Assembly (NCBI GenBank): GCA_965207585.1
Contig: CBDBMT010000003.1
Span: 248,001 to 312,000, forward strand
Source: Bin87 sp965207585
GTDB lineage: Bacteria > Chloroflexota > Dehalococcoidia > Lucifugimonadales > UBA3495
Direction: 5' to 3'
DNA: 64,000 nt
Shown in pieces: positions 8,622 to 16,572 of this stretch (positions are counted from its first letter, which is position 1; each line of letters begins with the position of its first letter). Both the position numbers and the translations under genes were made by a program. Under the pieces are notes generated by a model. That model did no database searches. It was not told the origin of the DNA and was given only the letters and a program-made list of their open reading frames with translations.

Positions 8622-9800
8622 GTGAACAAAGCATGGTTCATGGCCGTGCTGGCGCTCACCGTCTACGCCACCATAAGCGCGATCCTGATCGTTCCGCCGC
8701 TGCTGGTGGAGATTGCCACGGACCTGGACGTTTCGGTGGCCGTCGCCGGCCAGTTGGCCACGGCGACCTTCGCCGGCTGGGCGATCATGGGGATCTCTGG
8801 AGGTCCGTTGTCCGACTCCTTCGGCCGGCGTCCGGTGGCCCTGGTCTGCCTGGCGGTCCTCTCAATATCAGTCCTGGCGTCCGCCTTCGCGCCCAACCTG
8901 GAAATCCTGCTGGCGCTGCGGGTTTTGACCGGCCTGGGAGGCGGGGCGCTTCCTCCAAACATCGTGGGGTCGGTTTCGGACGTGATCGCACCGGCCAGGC
9001 GGGCGCGAGCAGTGGGCGCGCTGCTGGCGATTCAAGGGCTGGCTTCTGCCATCACCGTGCCCTTTGTCGCGGTGCTGGCGGATTTGGGTGGCTGGCAGCT
9101 CGCTTTCATCGTTTACGGGCTGACGCTGGCGGTGGGGCTGCTGGCCAACTGGCTCTGGCTCCCGGAAGCCCGAGGGGAGCGAGTTCGCAACTGGGTATTC
9201 TTCTCCAGGTACCGGTCGTTGGTGTCCCTGCGGTTTTTCCGTGTGGCAGTAGCGGTCAATATTGCCCAGCGCGTCGCTTTTTGGGGCATGATCAGCTATT
9301 TCGCCGCCTACCTGATCCACACCTACGGGCTGAGCATTGGCTTCGTGGCGCTGCCGTTGGCAATCTCCGCTGTCGGGCAGATGGTCGGAAGCTACTCGGC
9401 CTCGTTCGTTGCCAACCGAAGGCGTCGTGCGGTTTACATCGCTGGCTGCACGGTACTGGGGGGAGGTTGCAGCTTCCTGTTGTTCGGATTCAACCTCGGA
9501 CTCTGGGCATCGGTGGCCGTCGCCGCGCTTGGAACAGGGCTGTTGAGCATAACGTTCCCAGTCCTGGTGGCAGCCAGCACCGAGTATTCAGGGGATTCCA
9601 AGGCAACGGGTGTGGGCCTCATGGGATTCAGCAACCAGGCCGGAGGGTTCCTGGGAGCCGGCATCGCCGGCGCCCTGCTGGCCAGCGCCGGCTACGCGGG
9701 AGTCGGTTATTTGTGCCTCGGGGTCACGATCGTCAGCGCGCTGTTGACGAGCCTCTTCGGACGCCAGTTCGGGGAGACGGCGGGTCAGAGCAAAGGGTAG
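8622..9800 (+). CDS. Major facilitator superfamily transporter
   Basis: A 392-residue inner-membrane protein with about 12 hydrophobic helices. The loop between helices 2 and 3 reads GGPLSDSFGRRPV, the MFS motif A that gates transport. The family is that of drug or metabolite efflux proteins (like AraJ/Bcr types), so proton-coupled export is the likely mode; the substrate is unknown. The frame opens with GTG at 8622; an in-frame ATG at 8640 is an equally possible start, since GAGAGGTG at 8617-8624 lies upstream of it. It stands alone between divergently and convergently arranged neighbours. Confidence 0.87.
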   Translation: MNKAWFMAVLALTVYATISAILIVPPLLVEIATDLDVSVAVAGQLATATFAGWAIMGISGGPLSDSFGRRPVALVCLAVLSISVLASAFAPNLEILLALRVLTGLGGGALPPNIVGSVSDVIAPARRARAVGALLAIQGLASAITVPFVAVLADLGGWQLAFIVYGLTLAVGLLANWLWLPEARGERVRNWVFFSRYRSLVSLRFFRVAVAVNIAQRVAFWGMISYFAAYLIHTYGLSIGFVALPLAISAVGQMVGSYSASFVANRRRRAVYIAGCTVLGGGCSFLLFGFNLGLWASVAVAALGTGLLSITFPVLVAASTEYSGDSKATGVGLMGFSNQAGGFLGAGIAGALLASAGYAGVGYLCLGVTIVSALLTSLFGRQFGETAGQSKG

Positions 9801-9967
9801 ATGAGCGGCCACAGCCATGGTCAAACCAAGTTAGTGCTTGCACGCACGACAGGCGATCACCTTAGTAATGCTGGATAAACCGTCCGCCATAGTCGTCAGG
9901 TAAAATAGTGCACTACCTCCCTCACCCCAAAGCGCCACCCCCGCTAATCAACTGCGAGGAGGATTTT

Positions 9968-10534
9968 GTGGATCCCGTTTATTCGACCAACAACAAGTCC
10001 GCTGATATCCCTGATTTGCCTTTTATTTTGGAGGGACTCATGGATTTGGCGTACGCTCCGCCCGCCCACGAGCAGCTGGGACTGGGCTGGAATATAGGCA
10101 GACAGATAGTGGGTTTATATCTGCTAGAACTGCTACTGAAGAAACACCTTCAAGATACCAATGCCGGAACAGGCGAAAGCCACAACCTACTTGGTTTGTA
10201 CGAAAAAGTTGGGCGCGTCCAGAGGGATAAAGTCGAGCGTAGGTACAGCGAATTGCTGAGCCATGTCGAATGGACCTGGGATGTCTGTAGGACTGTACCG
10301 TCATTTTTGGGATACTTGGGCACAGACCCTATCACGGACACACGGTACTTCTGGAGTCGGAAACGGAGTGACCGGGATGACGCATCAATACTGATCATGC
10401 CCAATACCCTTGTGCTGTTGATTCATGCCATGATGCACGTCTTACATGGATACCCGAATATGAAAACGAAAGGTCAACACCAGACCCGATTCGTGCCTTT
10501 GTACGATTCAATGGACACTGGCGTCATCGGTTGA
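9968..10534 (+). CDS. Hypothetical helical protein (HEPN-like?)
   Basis: I do not recognise this 188-residue protein. The GTG at 9968 is chosen because AGGAGG at 9957-9962 lies five bases before it; a longer frame opens at 9908 without a ribosome site. The N-terminal half is helical with LGLGWNIGRQIVGLYLLELLLKKHLQ followed by a conserved-looking ESHNLLGLYEKV (landmarks only), a pattern seen in HEPN-like or AbiV-like helical bundles. The C-terminal part has YFWSRKRSDRDDAS and HAMMHVLHG. Lower GC than the neighbours suggests it was acquired. Function is unknown. Confidence 0.5.
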   Translation: MDPVYSTNNKSADIPDLPFILEGLMDLAYAPPAHEQLGLGWNIGRQIVGLYLLELLLKKHLQDTNAGTGESHNLLGLYEKVGRVQRDKVERRYSELLSHVEWTWDVCRTVPSFLGYLGTDPITDTRYFWSRKRSDRDDASILIMPNTLVLLIHAMMHVLHGYPNMKTKGQHQTRFVPLYDSMDTGVIG

Positions 10535-10616
10535 TCGGCAAATCGCTCGATTCGCTTCATCATGAATTCCGGTTCGCTAACTGCCACATGGCCAGCAGGC
10601 TATTGTCCAGTTAGGA

Positions 10617-11177
10617 ATGCAATCGTCGAATAAGGTCGTGATCAATATGCTCTGGGCTGTTGGCAAGCCTCGTCAATCGCGCCCATCGTCGCGAACCAAA
10701 TTCTCTTGCACGCTGGTACTCCTCGCGATGTCAATATCATTGGCCGCCTGCTCCACCGGCCAGCCGGCCGCTGACTTCGTCCTGACCACCTTCGGAGGCG
10801 AAGAGTTCCGCCTGTCTGAGCAGCGCGGCAACGCCGTGGTCATCAACTTCTGGTATCCGTCATGCCCGCCCTGCCGCGACGAGATGCCCGCCTTTCAGGA
10901 GGTTTGGGAGGAGTACCAGGGCCGCAACGTGAGGTTCATCGGCCTGTTCGTACCCCAGGGGTTCGACACCGAGGTTGAGGCGCGCCAGTTCGTCGACGAA
11001 TTCGGCCTGACCTTCGATTTCGCCACCGACGTGCGCGCCCGGGTGGCCCAGGAGTACGCGGTGCAGTTCTTCCCCACTACCTATTTCATCGACCAGGCAG
11101 GGCGCGTGCACCTCATGGAAATCAGCCGCATGGACGTGGACCGGTTGACGGACATCCTGGAAGAACTGGTGGGCTGA
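10617..11177 (+). CDS. TlpA/ResA-type thiol-disulfide oxidoreductase lipoprotein
   Basis: A 186-residue extracytoplasmic thioredoxin-like protein. A signal peptide ends in the lipobox SLAAC (Cys45), so it is probably lipid-anchored. The active site is WYPSCPPC (Cys83 and Cys86), and FPTTYFID carries the cis-proline. TlpA/ResA proteins reduce disulfides in exported proteins, often for cytochrome c maturation. Its stop overlaps the ATG of the membrane gene at 11177 (TGATG), so the two are translationally coupled. It is the cysteine counterpart of the selenocysteine protein at 26991-27824. An internal ATG at 10647 could be the real start. Confidence 0.87.
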   Translation: MQSSNKVVINMLWAVGKPRQSRPSSRTKFSCTLVLLAMSISLAACSTGQPAADFVLTTFGGEEFRLSEQRGNAVVINFWYPSCPPCRDEMPAFQEVWEEYQGRNVRFIGLFVPQGFDTEVEARQFVDEFGLTFDFATDVRARVAQEYAVQFFPTTYFIDQAGRVHLMEISRMDVDRLTDILEELVG

Positions 11178-11635
11178 TGGACGTCCTGGGCATCATCCTG
11201 CTGGCCATCCGGTGGGCCCACGCACTGGCGGCCGTGGTGTGGATCGGCGGCAGCCTGTTCATGCTCTTGGCCGGCCGGCCCGCGCTGCGCACCGCTGACT
11301 CGGGCGGGCTGGTAGGCCGGGCGCTGGCGGCCGAGTTCCGGCCCATCGTCGTGACCGCCATCGCCGTGCTCATCGTGTCCGGCGTGATCCTGACGGTGGA
11401 CCGCCTGACCTCGGACGCCGCCGGCATGGCCTATACGGTGGCGCTGGTCGCTAAAATCCTGCTGGCGGTGTACGCTTTCATTGTCGCCTGGCTCCTGCCG
11501 CGACGCCGGGACCGACCCGCCGGCGGCATAGGCGGCGCGATGACGGGGCCGGTGGCGCTGACCACCGCCGGTGTGCTGGTCATTGGCCTGGCCGACGTGC
11601 TGACCTGGCTGTTCGAGAAGGGATTGGCGGGATAA
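11177..11635 (+). CDS. Four-helix membrane protein, CopD-like
   Basis: A 152-residue integral membrane protein with about four helices (IRWAHALAAVVWIGGSLFML, VVTAIAVLIVSGVIL, VALVAKILLAVYAFIVAWLL and TTAGVLVIGLADVLTWLF, landmarks only). The first helix has the WAH..A..VWIGG pattern of CopD-like and related haem or copper membrane proteins, with a histidine that could bind a cofactor. Coupling to the upstream TlpA lipoprotein suggests a role in redox handling at the membrane. The exact family assignment is uncertain. Confidence 0.65.
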   Translation: MDVLGIILLAIRWAHALAAVVWIGGSLFMLLAGRPALRTADSGGLVGRALAAEFRPIVVTAIAVLIVSGVILTVDRLTSDAAGMAYTVALVAKILLAVYAFIVAWLLPRRRDRPAGGIGGAMTGPVALTTAGVLVIGLADVLTWLFEKGLAG

Positions 11636-11646
11636 TTTGATCCAAG

Positions 11647-11871
11647 GTGAACGAATTGAGAACCGACCTGCTGGACATACTGGCCTGCCCCGTCTGCCGG
11701 GGCACGCTGACACTCGAAGAGGAGACCATCGCGCCGGATGACGCACCCGACGCGGGCGAAGTCCTCACCGGCACCCTGACCTGCCTCGCGTGCCCCGAGA
11801 TCTATCCCATCAGCGACGGCATCCCCAACCTGCTGCCGCCCGACCTGCGAGACGCGGCGGCGGGCCGTTAG
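11647..11871 (+). CDS. Trm112-like zinc-ribbon protein
   Basis: A 74-residue protein matching the bacterial Trm112 family: LLDILACPVCRGTL carries the first Cys pair, LTCLACPEIYPISDGIPNLLP carries the second pair and the hallmark YPI.DGIP.LLP end. In eukaryotes Trm112 activates methyltransferases; bacterial members are often unassigned. Here a central acidic insert (APDDAPDAGEV) separates the two halves. The start is a GTG preceded by AAGG. It sits in a same-strand run from the TlpA gene to the VapC gene. Confidence 0.85.
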   Translation: MNELRTDLLDILACPVCRGTLTLEEETIAPDDAPDAGEVLTGTLTCLACPEIYPISDGIPNLLPPDLRDAAAGR

Positions 11872-11887
11872 GGGAAGGATGAATTTG

Positions 11888-12286
11888 ATGGAATATAAAG
11901 GTCGCAAGTACCGAAAGCTTTACGCTCACCTACGCAGCCTGTCGTCTCAAGAATGGAAGACGTCATTCGCTGATATTGAAGCCATTATCGGTGACCATCT
12001 GCCAGCGTCCGCGCGACGTCACCGGGCTTCGTGGGCCAACGACATCACGCAAGCCCGCGCCCGCGCCTGGCTCGCCGCCGGATGGGAGACGGCTGACGTG
12101 GATATGGACGCCGAGACTTTGCTGTTCCGGCGGGAGGACTTTTATCCTCCGGTCGGGCGATCCGTGTTACCCGCCGATGCACTTCACGCGCTGGATCAAC
12201 TGCAGACGTCACTCGAGGCACGCGCGGTGGACCTGACAGGGTGGGCGCGAAACCTACGTGCGGAGCGGCACGCCAACGGGCCGTGA
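11888..12286 (+). CDS. DUF7662-type protein, candidate antitoxin
   Basis: A 132-residue protein whose N-terminal half (YRKLYAHLRSL, SFADIEAIIGDHLPASARRHRASWAND, ARAWLAAGWETADVDM; landmarks only) follows the DUF7662 pattern, a small domain of unknown function often found with nuclease or toxin genes. The C-terminal 45 residues are helical and could bind a toxin. The chosen ATG has GGGGAAGG nine bases upstream; an ATG at 11879 is too close to it. The stop overlaps the vapC start by four bases (GTGA), which is the usual antitoxin-toxin arrangement. The antitoxin role is inference. Confidence 0.6.
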   Translation: MEYKGRKYRKLYAHLRSLSSQEWKTSFADIEAIIGDHLPASARRHRASWANDITQARARAWLAAGWETADVDMDAETLLFRREDFYPPVGRSVLPADALHALDQLQTSLEARAVDLTGWARNLRAERHANGP

Positions 12287-12657
12287 CAGTTCATCTGGAC
12301 ACCAGTTTTCTCATCCGGGCGTTGATACCGGATTCAGCAGAGAGCTGTCAACTGCAGGAATGGATCTCCGCTGGAGCTACTTTGGTCGTCAGCGCAGTAG
12401 CTTGGGCCGAATTCCTGTGCGGTCCGTTAACTGCTGACGAGCTTCAATTGGCCGCCCGAATTGTAGGGTTGCCCCAGGACTTCACGTCCCGACATGCGAT
12501 AATCGCCGCCCATCTTTTCAACACATCGGGCCAGCGGCGGGGCACGATGATGGACTGCATGATCGCGGCGGTCGCGCCGGGAGCAGACTCCCAATTCGCG
12601 ACCGCCAATGAGGGCGACTTCAGCAGATTTACGGAACAGGGCTTGCAACTGGTGTAG
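12283..12657 (+). CDS. vapC: PIN-domain toxin, VapC-like
   Basis: A 124-residue PIN-domain ribonuclease. The acidic metal-binding residues are visible as HLDTSFLIRAL (Asp near residue 5), AWAEFLCG (Glu), MMDCMIAA (Asp) and NEGDFSRF (Asp), in the usual order. VapC toxins cut tRNA or rRNA and are held in check by a co-expressed antitoxin. The GTG start overlaps the stop of the DUF7662 gene, so the partner here is not one of the usual VapB DNA-binding proteins. A longer frame opens at 12241 but lies wholly within the upstream gene. Confidence 0.85.
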   Translation: MTVHLDTSFLIRALIPDSAESCQLQEWISAGATLVVSAVAWAEFLCGPLTADELQLAARIVGLPQDFTSRHAIIAAHLFNTSGQRRGTMMDCMIAAVAPGADSQFATANEGDFSRFTEQGLQLV

Positions 12658-12668
12658 CGCGTAACCCG

Positions 12669-13205
12669 TCACCCGCCCGTCAGGATCGCCACCACTTCAG
12701 TCGCCAGACCTTCGGCCCGCTCGCGCAGGGCCGGGCGGTCCAGGTTCTCGATGGGATGGGCGGTGAAGATCGTCGGGTAGTCTTCCGCGCCCCACATCTT
12801 GGCCATGGCGTTGGCCGTGGGAATGAACCGGTCGGTGCAAATGGTCGCGGAGGGGAGGCCGGCCTTCTCAACGTGGATTCCGTCGTGCACACTGCACGCG
12901 CTGCAGCTCCCTCAATCTCCGATGGCAACCACCACCGAATCCACGTTGGCGACCAACTCTTCCATTTCCTTTGGGTCGGCTGGCCGGGACGCGCTGGGTT
13001 TGCGGAGCCAGCGCACCTCGCGGATCTCATAGCGATTGCGCAGCACTTCCGCCAACTCCTCGAGCAGTACGTCCGCGTTGCGCTTGCTGTCGTCGATCAG
13101 CCCGACCCGGGTGCCCGCCAGGGTGGGCAGGCGCGGCGCGCCGTCGAAAGGCGCAATGATCGGCTCGGTGACCGGGTTGACCAGTTGGTAGGTTTGGGTA
13201 GCCAT
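12669..13205 (-). CDS. UGSC-family selenoprotein (in-frame TGA = Sec98)
   Basis: Reading through the TGA at 12912-12914 gives one 178-residue protein. Before it: LAGTRVGLIDDSKRNAD and VDSVVVAIGD; after it: GSCSACSVHDGIHVEKAG, so the site reads U-G-S-C, the motif that names the UGSC (seleno)protein family. The parts on both sides are in the same frame and both fit the family. AGGAGG six bases before the ATG supports the start. A stem-loop 19 bases after the TGA fits a bacterial SECIS. The U-x-x-C pattern suggests a redox active site. It follows the gene at 13237-14304 by 31 bases, so they form an operon. The terminal stop is also TGA. Confidence 0.88.
12884..12898 (-). promoter_or_regulatory. 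Candidate bacterial SECIS hairpin
   Basis: On the coding strand CGTGCA-GTG-TGCACG forms a perfect six-base-pair stem with a three-base loop that begins with G. The loop starts 19 bases after the TGA. Known bacterial SECIS elements have a small apical loop with G among its first two bases, 16-37 bases after the UGA. The lower stem is less clear, which is also common. Confidence 0.65.
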
Positions 13206-13236
13206 ATCAGCCCTCCTGAGACGGTTCCTGAAGCTA

Positions 13237-14304
13237 CTAAGGTGTTTGCACTTTTCTGGTTACTGCGGTCGAGCCCACTTTCGGCCCCCAGCTTGGTATC
13301 ACCGAGGAGGAGTTGGACTCCTCACCGCCGGCGAATACTACCAGAATATCGTCCGGTTCGGGAATAAGGGACACCATGGCGGCCTCGTCGCCCGGTTCCA
13401 CGTCGCCGCGCAGCACCAGGCCACGTTTCAGGTCGGCTACCGAGCGCTGGATGTTGGCGTGCAGGTACTCCCGTACCTGTTGCTTCGTCCAGTCTCGCCA
13501 CAGGTTGCTGTTGCCGGCGATGGTGACTGCCACCTGCCCCTGCCGGATGCCCACCGACACATCGCCCACTGATCCCGAGGTGGACATCGACGTTCCCAGG
13601 GAGGATGCCACGTCCGCGATGGCGTACAGGATGGGCTCGGGACGTCCGATGGACCGCACTTGTCGAGGCGCCTCGCTGGCGAACACCGTGACCGTGCTGT
13701 CGTCGGCGTCAAAGCCTCGCTCCACGTGCAGGGGCGTCCAGTGGGTATCGCCCTCAGCCTCGGCGATGCAGTAGGTGTACTTGCCCGGATGTCCGATGAC
13801 GCTGCGGTCGAACAGGCCGGGGATGGCGGCGCAGGCGTTCATCAGGATAAGCCGAATGGAGCGGCCGATGGTGCCGTTGGCGCGGTTGCCTGGGCCAAAC
13901 AGGTTGTTGCGGCTGTTCAACCCGATCTGCTCCCGGATCGGGCCGTTGACGATGCACAGGATCGCCGCGCCACCCATGCTGGACGACGGCCCGACGAGGT
14001 TGAACACCGGGTCCAGCATCGCCTCGGTGGCGGCCAGCACCACGGGAAAATACTCGGGTACGCAGCCGGCCATGACGGCGTTGGCCGCGGCCTTCTCCAC
14101 GGTGATAACCCGCCGGCGTTCCGGCAACTCTCCGATAACGTCTTCGGGATCCCGGCCGGCGTAGCCGATGAACTCAGCCACACGGGCCGTCGTGGGCGGA
14201 ACCACGGGCAACCCGTCGCTCCAGCCCAATTCGTAGCCTTTCTCGATGGCGGAAAGGGCGTCATCCCAGGTGGTGGTGGTTATGTCGGTGAAATTGGTGG
14301 TCAC
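13237..14304 (-). CDS. UGSC-partner protein of unknown function
   Basis: A 355-residue protein I cannot name. It shares several blocks with the C-terminal two thirds of the selenoprotein at 51190-52911: WSDGLPVVPPT, AANAVMAGC, CIVNGPI, NGTIGRSIRL and HVERGFDADDSTVTV. In that other locus the domain is fused to a UGSC domain, and here the UGSC gene lies just downstream, so the two proteins almost certainly work together. The conserved MAGC cysteine and the repeated Gly/Asn-rich segments look like an enzyme core. The GTG at 14304 has GAGG eight bases upstream; a GTG at 14343 has no such site. Confidence 0.72.
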   Translation of the reverse strand: MTTNFTDITTTTWDDALSAIEKGYELGWSDGLPVVPPTTARVAEFIGYAGRDPEDVIGELPERRRVITVEKAAANAVMAGCVPEYFPVVLAATEAMLDPVFNLVGPSSSMGGAAILCIVNGPIREQIGLNSRNNLFGPGNRANGTIGRSIRLILMNACAAIPGLFDRSVIGHPGKYTYCIAEAEGDTHWTPLHVERGFDADDSTVTVFASEAPRQVRSIGRPEPILYAIADVASSLGTSMSTSGSVGDVSVGIRQGQVAVTIAGNSNLWRDWTKQQVREYLHANIQRSVADLKRGLVLRGDVEPGDEAAMVSLIPEPDDILVVFAGGEESNSSSVIPSWGPKVGSTAVTRKVQTP

Positions 14305-14392
14305 TTTGATTGCCTCTACTCGTTGATCTAGTCTGAAAAACACATCGTTTCTGAGATTCGCTGTGGTCAGTCAGCAACGTTCGAAAAGCCAT

Positions 14393-15700
14393 TCAGTTAC
14401 ATTCCCGATCCAAGCGAGAGAATGCCTCATCCAGGCGGCGCACGTCAAATTCCGCACGGATGGTGTCGCCCGTTTCTGCTGCGGTCTCGACCGTCAGAGT
14501 GTCCACTTGCGTCAACCTGCTGATCCAGCCCCGGCCATCACCGACGTAAGCCTGAGTGAACGACCGGTTGCGCGATGCAGAGGAAGACAACTGCCAACTT
14601 TCCGACTGGGTTACGCCGTCCCCATAGCGTACCTTGACGGCATGGCTGCTGCTGTGCAGGGTTCCATCGGATCGTTTGATTTGGTAAGTGTCGTCAGCAA
14701 CCGCCGGGCGCCGCTCACCCCAATCAAACTGAACCGATCGGTTATTCGGTTCATCGCCCCGGCAGTAAATCGACACGTAAATGTCATCAGAACCTTCCGC
14801 ATACAGAAAGATCGAATAGCTCGCCTTTCCGGAATCGGTTTCCCATTCGTCCCACACCCATTTGCCGTAAGCGTCCGGTTCCCGGCAGCGCTCCGGCTGT
14901 CGGGACAAAGCGTAGTCCAGGTTGCGGACGTCAAATTCCGCCGCAACCGAATCAGCAGCCGTAGCTGTCCGCACCGTCAGGGTCTCGGCCTGGCGTAATT
15001 CCTGGATAAAGCCCTGGTGCGCTCCCAGGTAGTATGCCTGACGAACACGAGAGAAATTGCCTGCGCTGCGCAACCACCAAGTTTCTTGCTGCGCATCGCC
15101 ATCGTCGAAGCGAACGCTTACCGAATGTGAGGTAGCCCAAGTTTCTCCGGCATCATTCTTTAGCTCCGCGCCTTCCGCTGCCACCGGCCTATCTCCCCAA
15201 TTCACTACGGCCACAGTGTAGCCACTGGAAGTGCAAACCACGCGGAGACGCATATCCCGTGACTGCTCGCTGCGCGCGAAAACCTGGTAAATCGTTTCAC
15301 CGGAACTGTTTAAGTATTCATCCTGCTCCCATTTGCCGAAAGGATTGGGCGTCGGCGTGGGGCGCGGCGTGCTGGTCGGGCGCGGAGTATTCGTAGGTCT
15401 GGGCGTGCTGGTGGGCGCCGGCGCTAGCGTGGCCGTGAGGTATGGAGTATGGGTGGGCAGCGGCGTAGGGGCAGCAGTTGGCGCCGGCGTATGCGTTGGG
15501 AGCGGAGTAGGGGTAGCGGTTGGCGCCGGCGTATTGGCAGAAGCCGGCATGGTGACCGTTGGGGTAGAGACTGGGACCGCCGGCGTTGAAAGGGCGGGTT
15601 GCGTCGGCGTTGGGGTAGACATCGTTTCCGTTGCGCAGCCGAAGGCCAGCAGAGTGATGCCGAAAGCGATGATGAGCCTGGTAATCGCGCCGTCGATCAC
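14393..15700 (-). CDS. Lipoprotein with Thr/Pro linker and two repeated domains
   Basis: A 435-residue exported protein of unknown function. The GTG at 15700 follows GGTGGAGG and gives the signal peptide ITRLIIAFGITLLAFGC, with a lipobox Cys at about residue 22. A low-complexity linker of about 100 residues rich in Thr and Pro follows (PTPLPTHTPAPTAAPTPLPT pattern), of the kind that spans an envelope or layer. Then come two homologous domains of about 145 residues, each beginning GKW..DE and ending with TLTV.TA..... .AEFDVR.LD.A.SR. This is an internal duplication. Binding of a surface ligand is a guess. Confidence 0.72.
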   Translation of the reverse strand: MIDGAITRLIIAFGITLLAFGCATETMSTPTPTQPALSTPAVPVSTPTVTMPASANTPAPTATPTPLPTHTPAPTAAPTPLPTHTPYLTATLAPAPTSTPRPTNTPRPTSTPRPTPTPNPFGKWEQDEYLNSSGETIYQVFARSEQSRDMRLRVVCTSSGYTVAVVNWGDRPVAAEGAELKNDAGETWATSHSVSVRFDDGDAQQETWWLRSAGNFSRVRQAYYLGAHQGFIQELRQAETLTVRTATAADSVAAEFDVRNLDYALSRQPERCREPDAYGKWVWDEWETDSGKASYSIFLYAEGSDDIYVSIYCRGDEPNNRSVQFDWGERRPAVADDTYQIKRSDGTLHSSSHAVKVRYGDGVTQSESWQLSSSASRNRSFTQAYVGDGRGWISRLTQVDTLTVETAAETGDTIRAEFDVRRLDEAFSRLDRECN

Positions 15701-15740
15701 GATATGCCTCCACCACCTGATGGGTTTGCCAAAGGGCCAG

Positions 15741-15748
15741 TGTATAAT
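15741..15748 (+). promoter_or_regulatory. Possible promoter -10 (TGTATAAT)
   Basis: TATAAT at 15743-15748 lies 37 bases before the Uma2 start at 15785, in the gap between two divergent genes. No -35 box with good spacing is seen: TTGCCA at 15726-15731 is too close. It is reported as a weak candidate. Confidence 0.35.
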
Positions 15749-15784
15749 CCCGGCGCTGCTCAAGTTTAGTTGCGGGAGGCTGTC

Positions 15785-16498
15785 ATGACCAGCACCAGGC
15801 CCCAGCCGCGCCAGCATCCATCGTCCTCCCTGGCCGACGGCGACCCCAGGCCGCGGCGGTTCACCGCTCGCGAGCTCCAGGCTATGCTGGACGCCGGCAT
15901 CATCACGGCCGGCGAGATGCCGGGAATCCGCGGCGGCAAACCCCGGCCCTTCACCCACGTCGAATACCACGCCATGGATGCAGCCGGCGTTTTCGCCCCC
16001 GAGGAGCGTGTGCAGTTGGTAGCAGGAGAAATAGTCGTAATGTCGCCCATGGGAAGCCGCCATGCGGCCGGCATCTGTCTGCTTACTGACGAGTTCGCTA
16101 CGTCCGGCAGGCTCGCCGGTCGCGCGTTGGTACGCGTACAACTTCCGCTGGTCATCCCGGATATTTCCGAACCCGAGCCGGACTTGGCGCTTCTAGTCCG
16201 TCGCGAAGGTGGATACGCTCGGACCCACCCGCGCCCGGAGGACGTCCTGCTGCTGGTGGAGGTGGCGGATTCCACTGTGGCCTATGACCGTCGGGTCAAA
16301 ATGCCGCTGTACGCAGCCGCCGGCATTCCCGAGTCGTGGCTGCTGAACCTGCGAGACGACGTAATCGAGGCCCACGCCGACCCATCTCCTGACGGGTATC
16401 GGACGGTGCGGCGGTACCGGGCCGGCGACGACATAGCGCCGGCGGCGTTCCCGGATCTGGTGATACCGGTGTCGCAGCTGATACCGGCGCGCCCATAG
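15785..16498 (+). CDS. Uma2-family (DUF820) PD-(D/E)XK nuclease-like protein
   Basis: A 237-residue Uma2 protein. The nuclease-fold triad is EPDLALL (Asp), LLVEVADSTV (Glu) and RVKMPLYA (Lys), followed by the usual AAGIPESWLLNL segment. An N-terminal extension (RFTARELQAMLDAGII, FTHVEYHAMDAAGVF) contains two similar short helices, a feature of some members. GGGAGG at 15774-15779 precedes the ATG. It is divergent from the lipoprotein gene and convergent with the NHL-repeat gene. Its biological role is unknown. Confidence 0.87.
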   Translation: MTSTRPQPRQHPSSSLADGDPRPRRFTARELQAMLDAGIITAGEMPGIRGGKPRPFTHVEYHAMDAAGVFAPEERVQLVAGEIVVMSPMGSRHAAGICLLTDEFATSGRLAGRALVRVQLPLVIPDISEPEPDLALLVRREGGYARTHPRPEDVLLLVEVADSTVAYDRRVKMPLYAAAGIPESWLLNLRDDVIEAHADPSPDGYRTVRRYRAGDDIAPAAFPDLVIPVSQLIPARP

Positions 16499-16572
16499 GG
16501 GCAACAACGAGAGGGCAGCCTGCCAACGCCGGCCGCCCTCTACGTCATCCTCGCCACGGCAGACCCCGGGGT

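Noticed and set aside
12912..12914. TGA in the UGSC gene taken as a true stop or pseudogene mark
   Set aside because: The same codon position is TGA in an independent second locus, both followed by SECIS-like stems.
15330..15630. Repetitive low-complexity DNA resembling a repeat array
   Set aside because: It encodes the Thr/Pro linker of a lipoprotein in frame.
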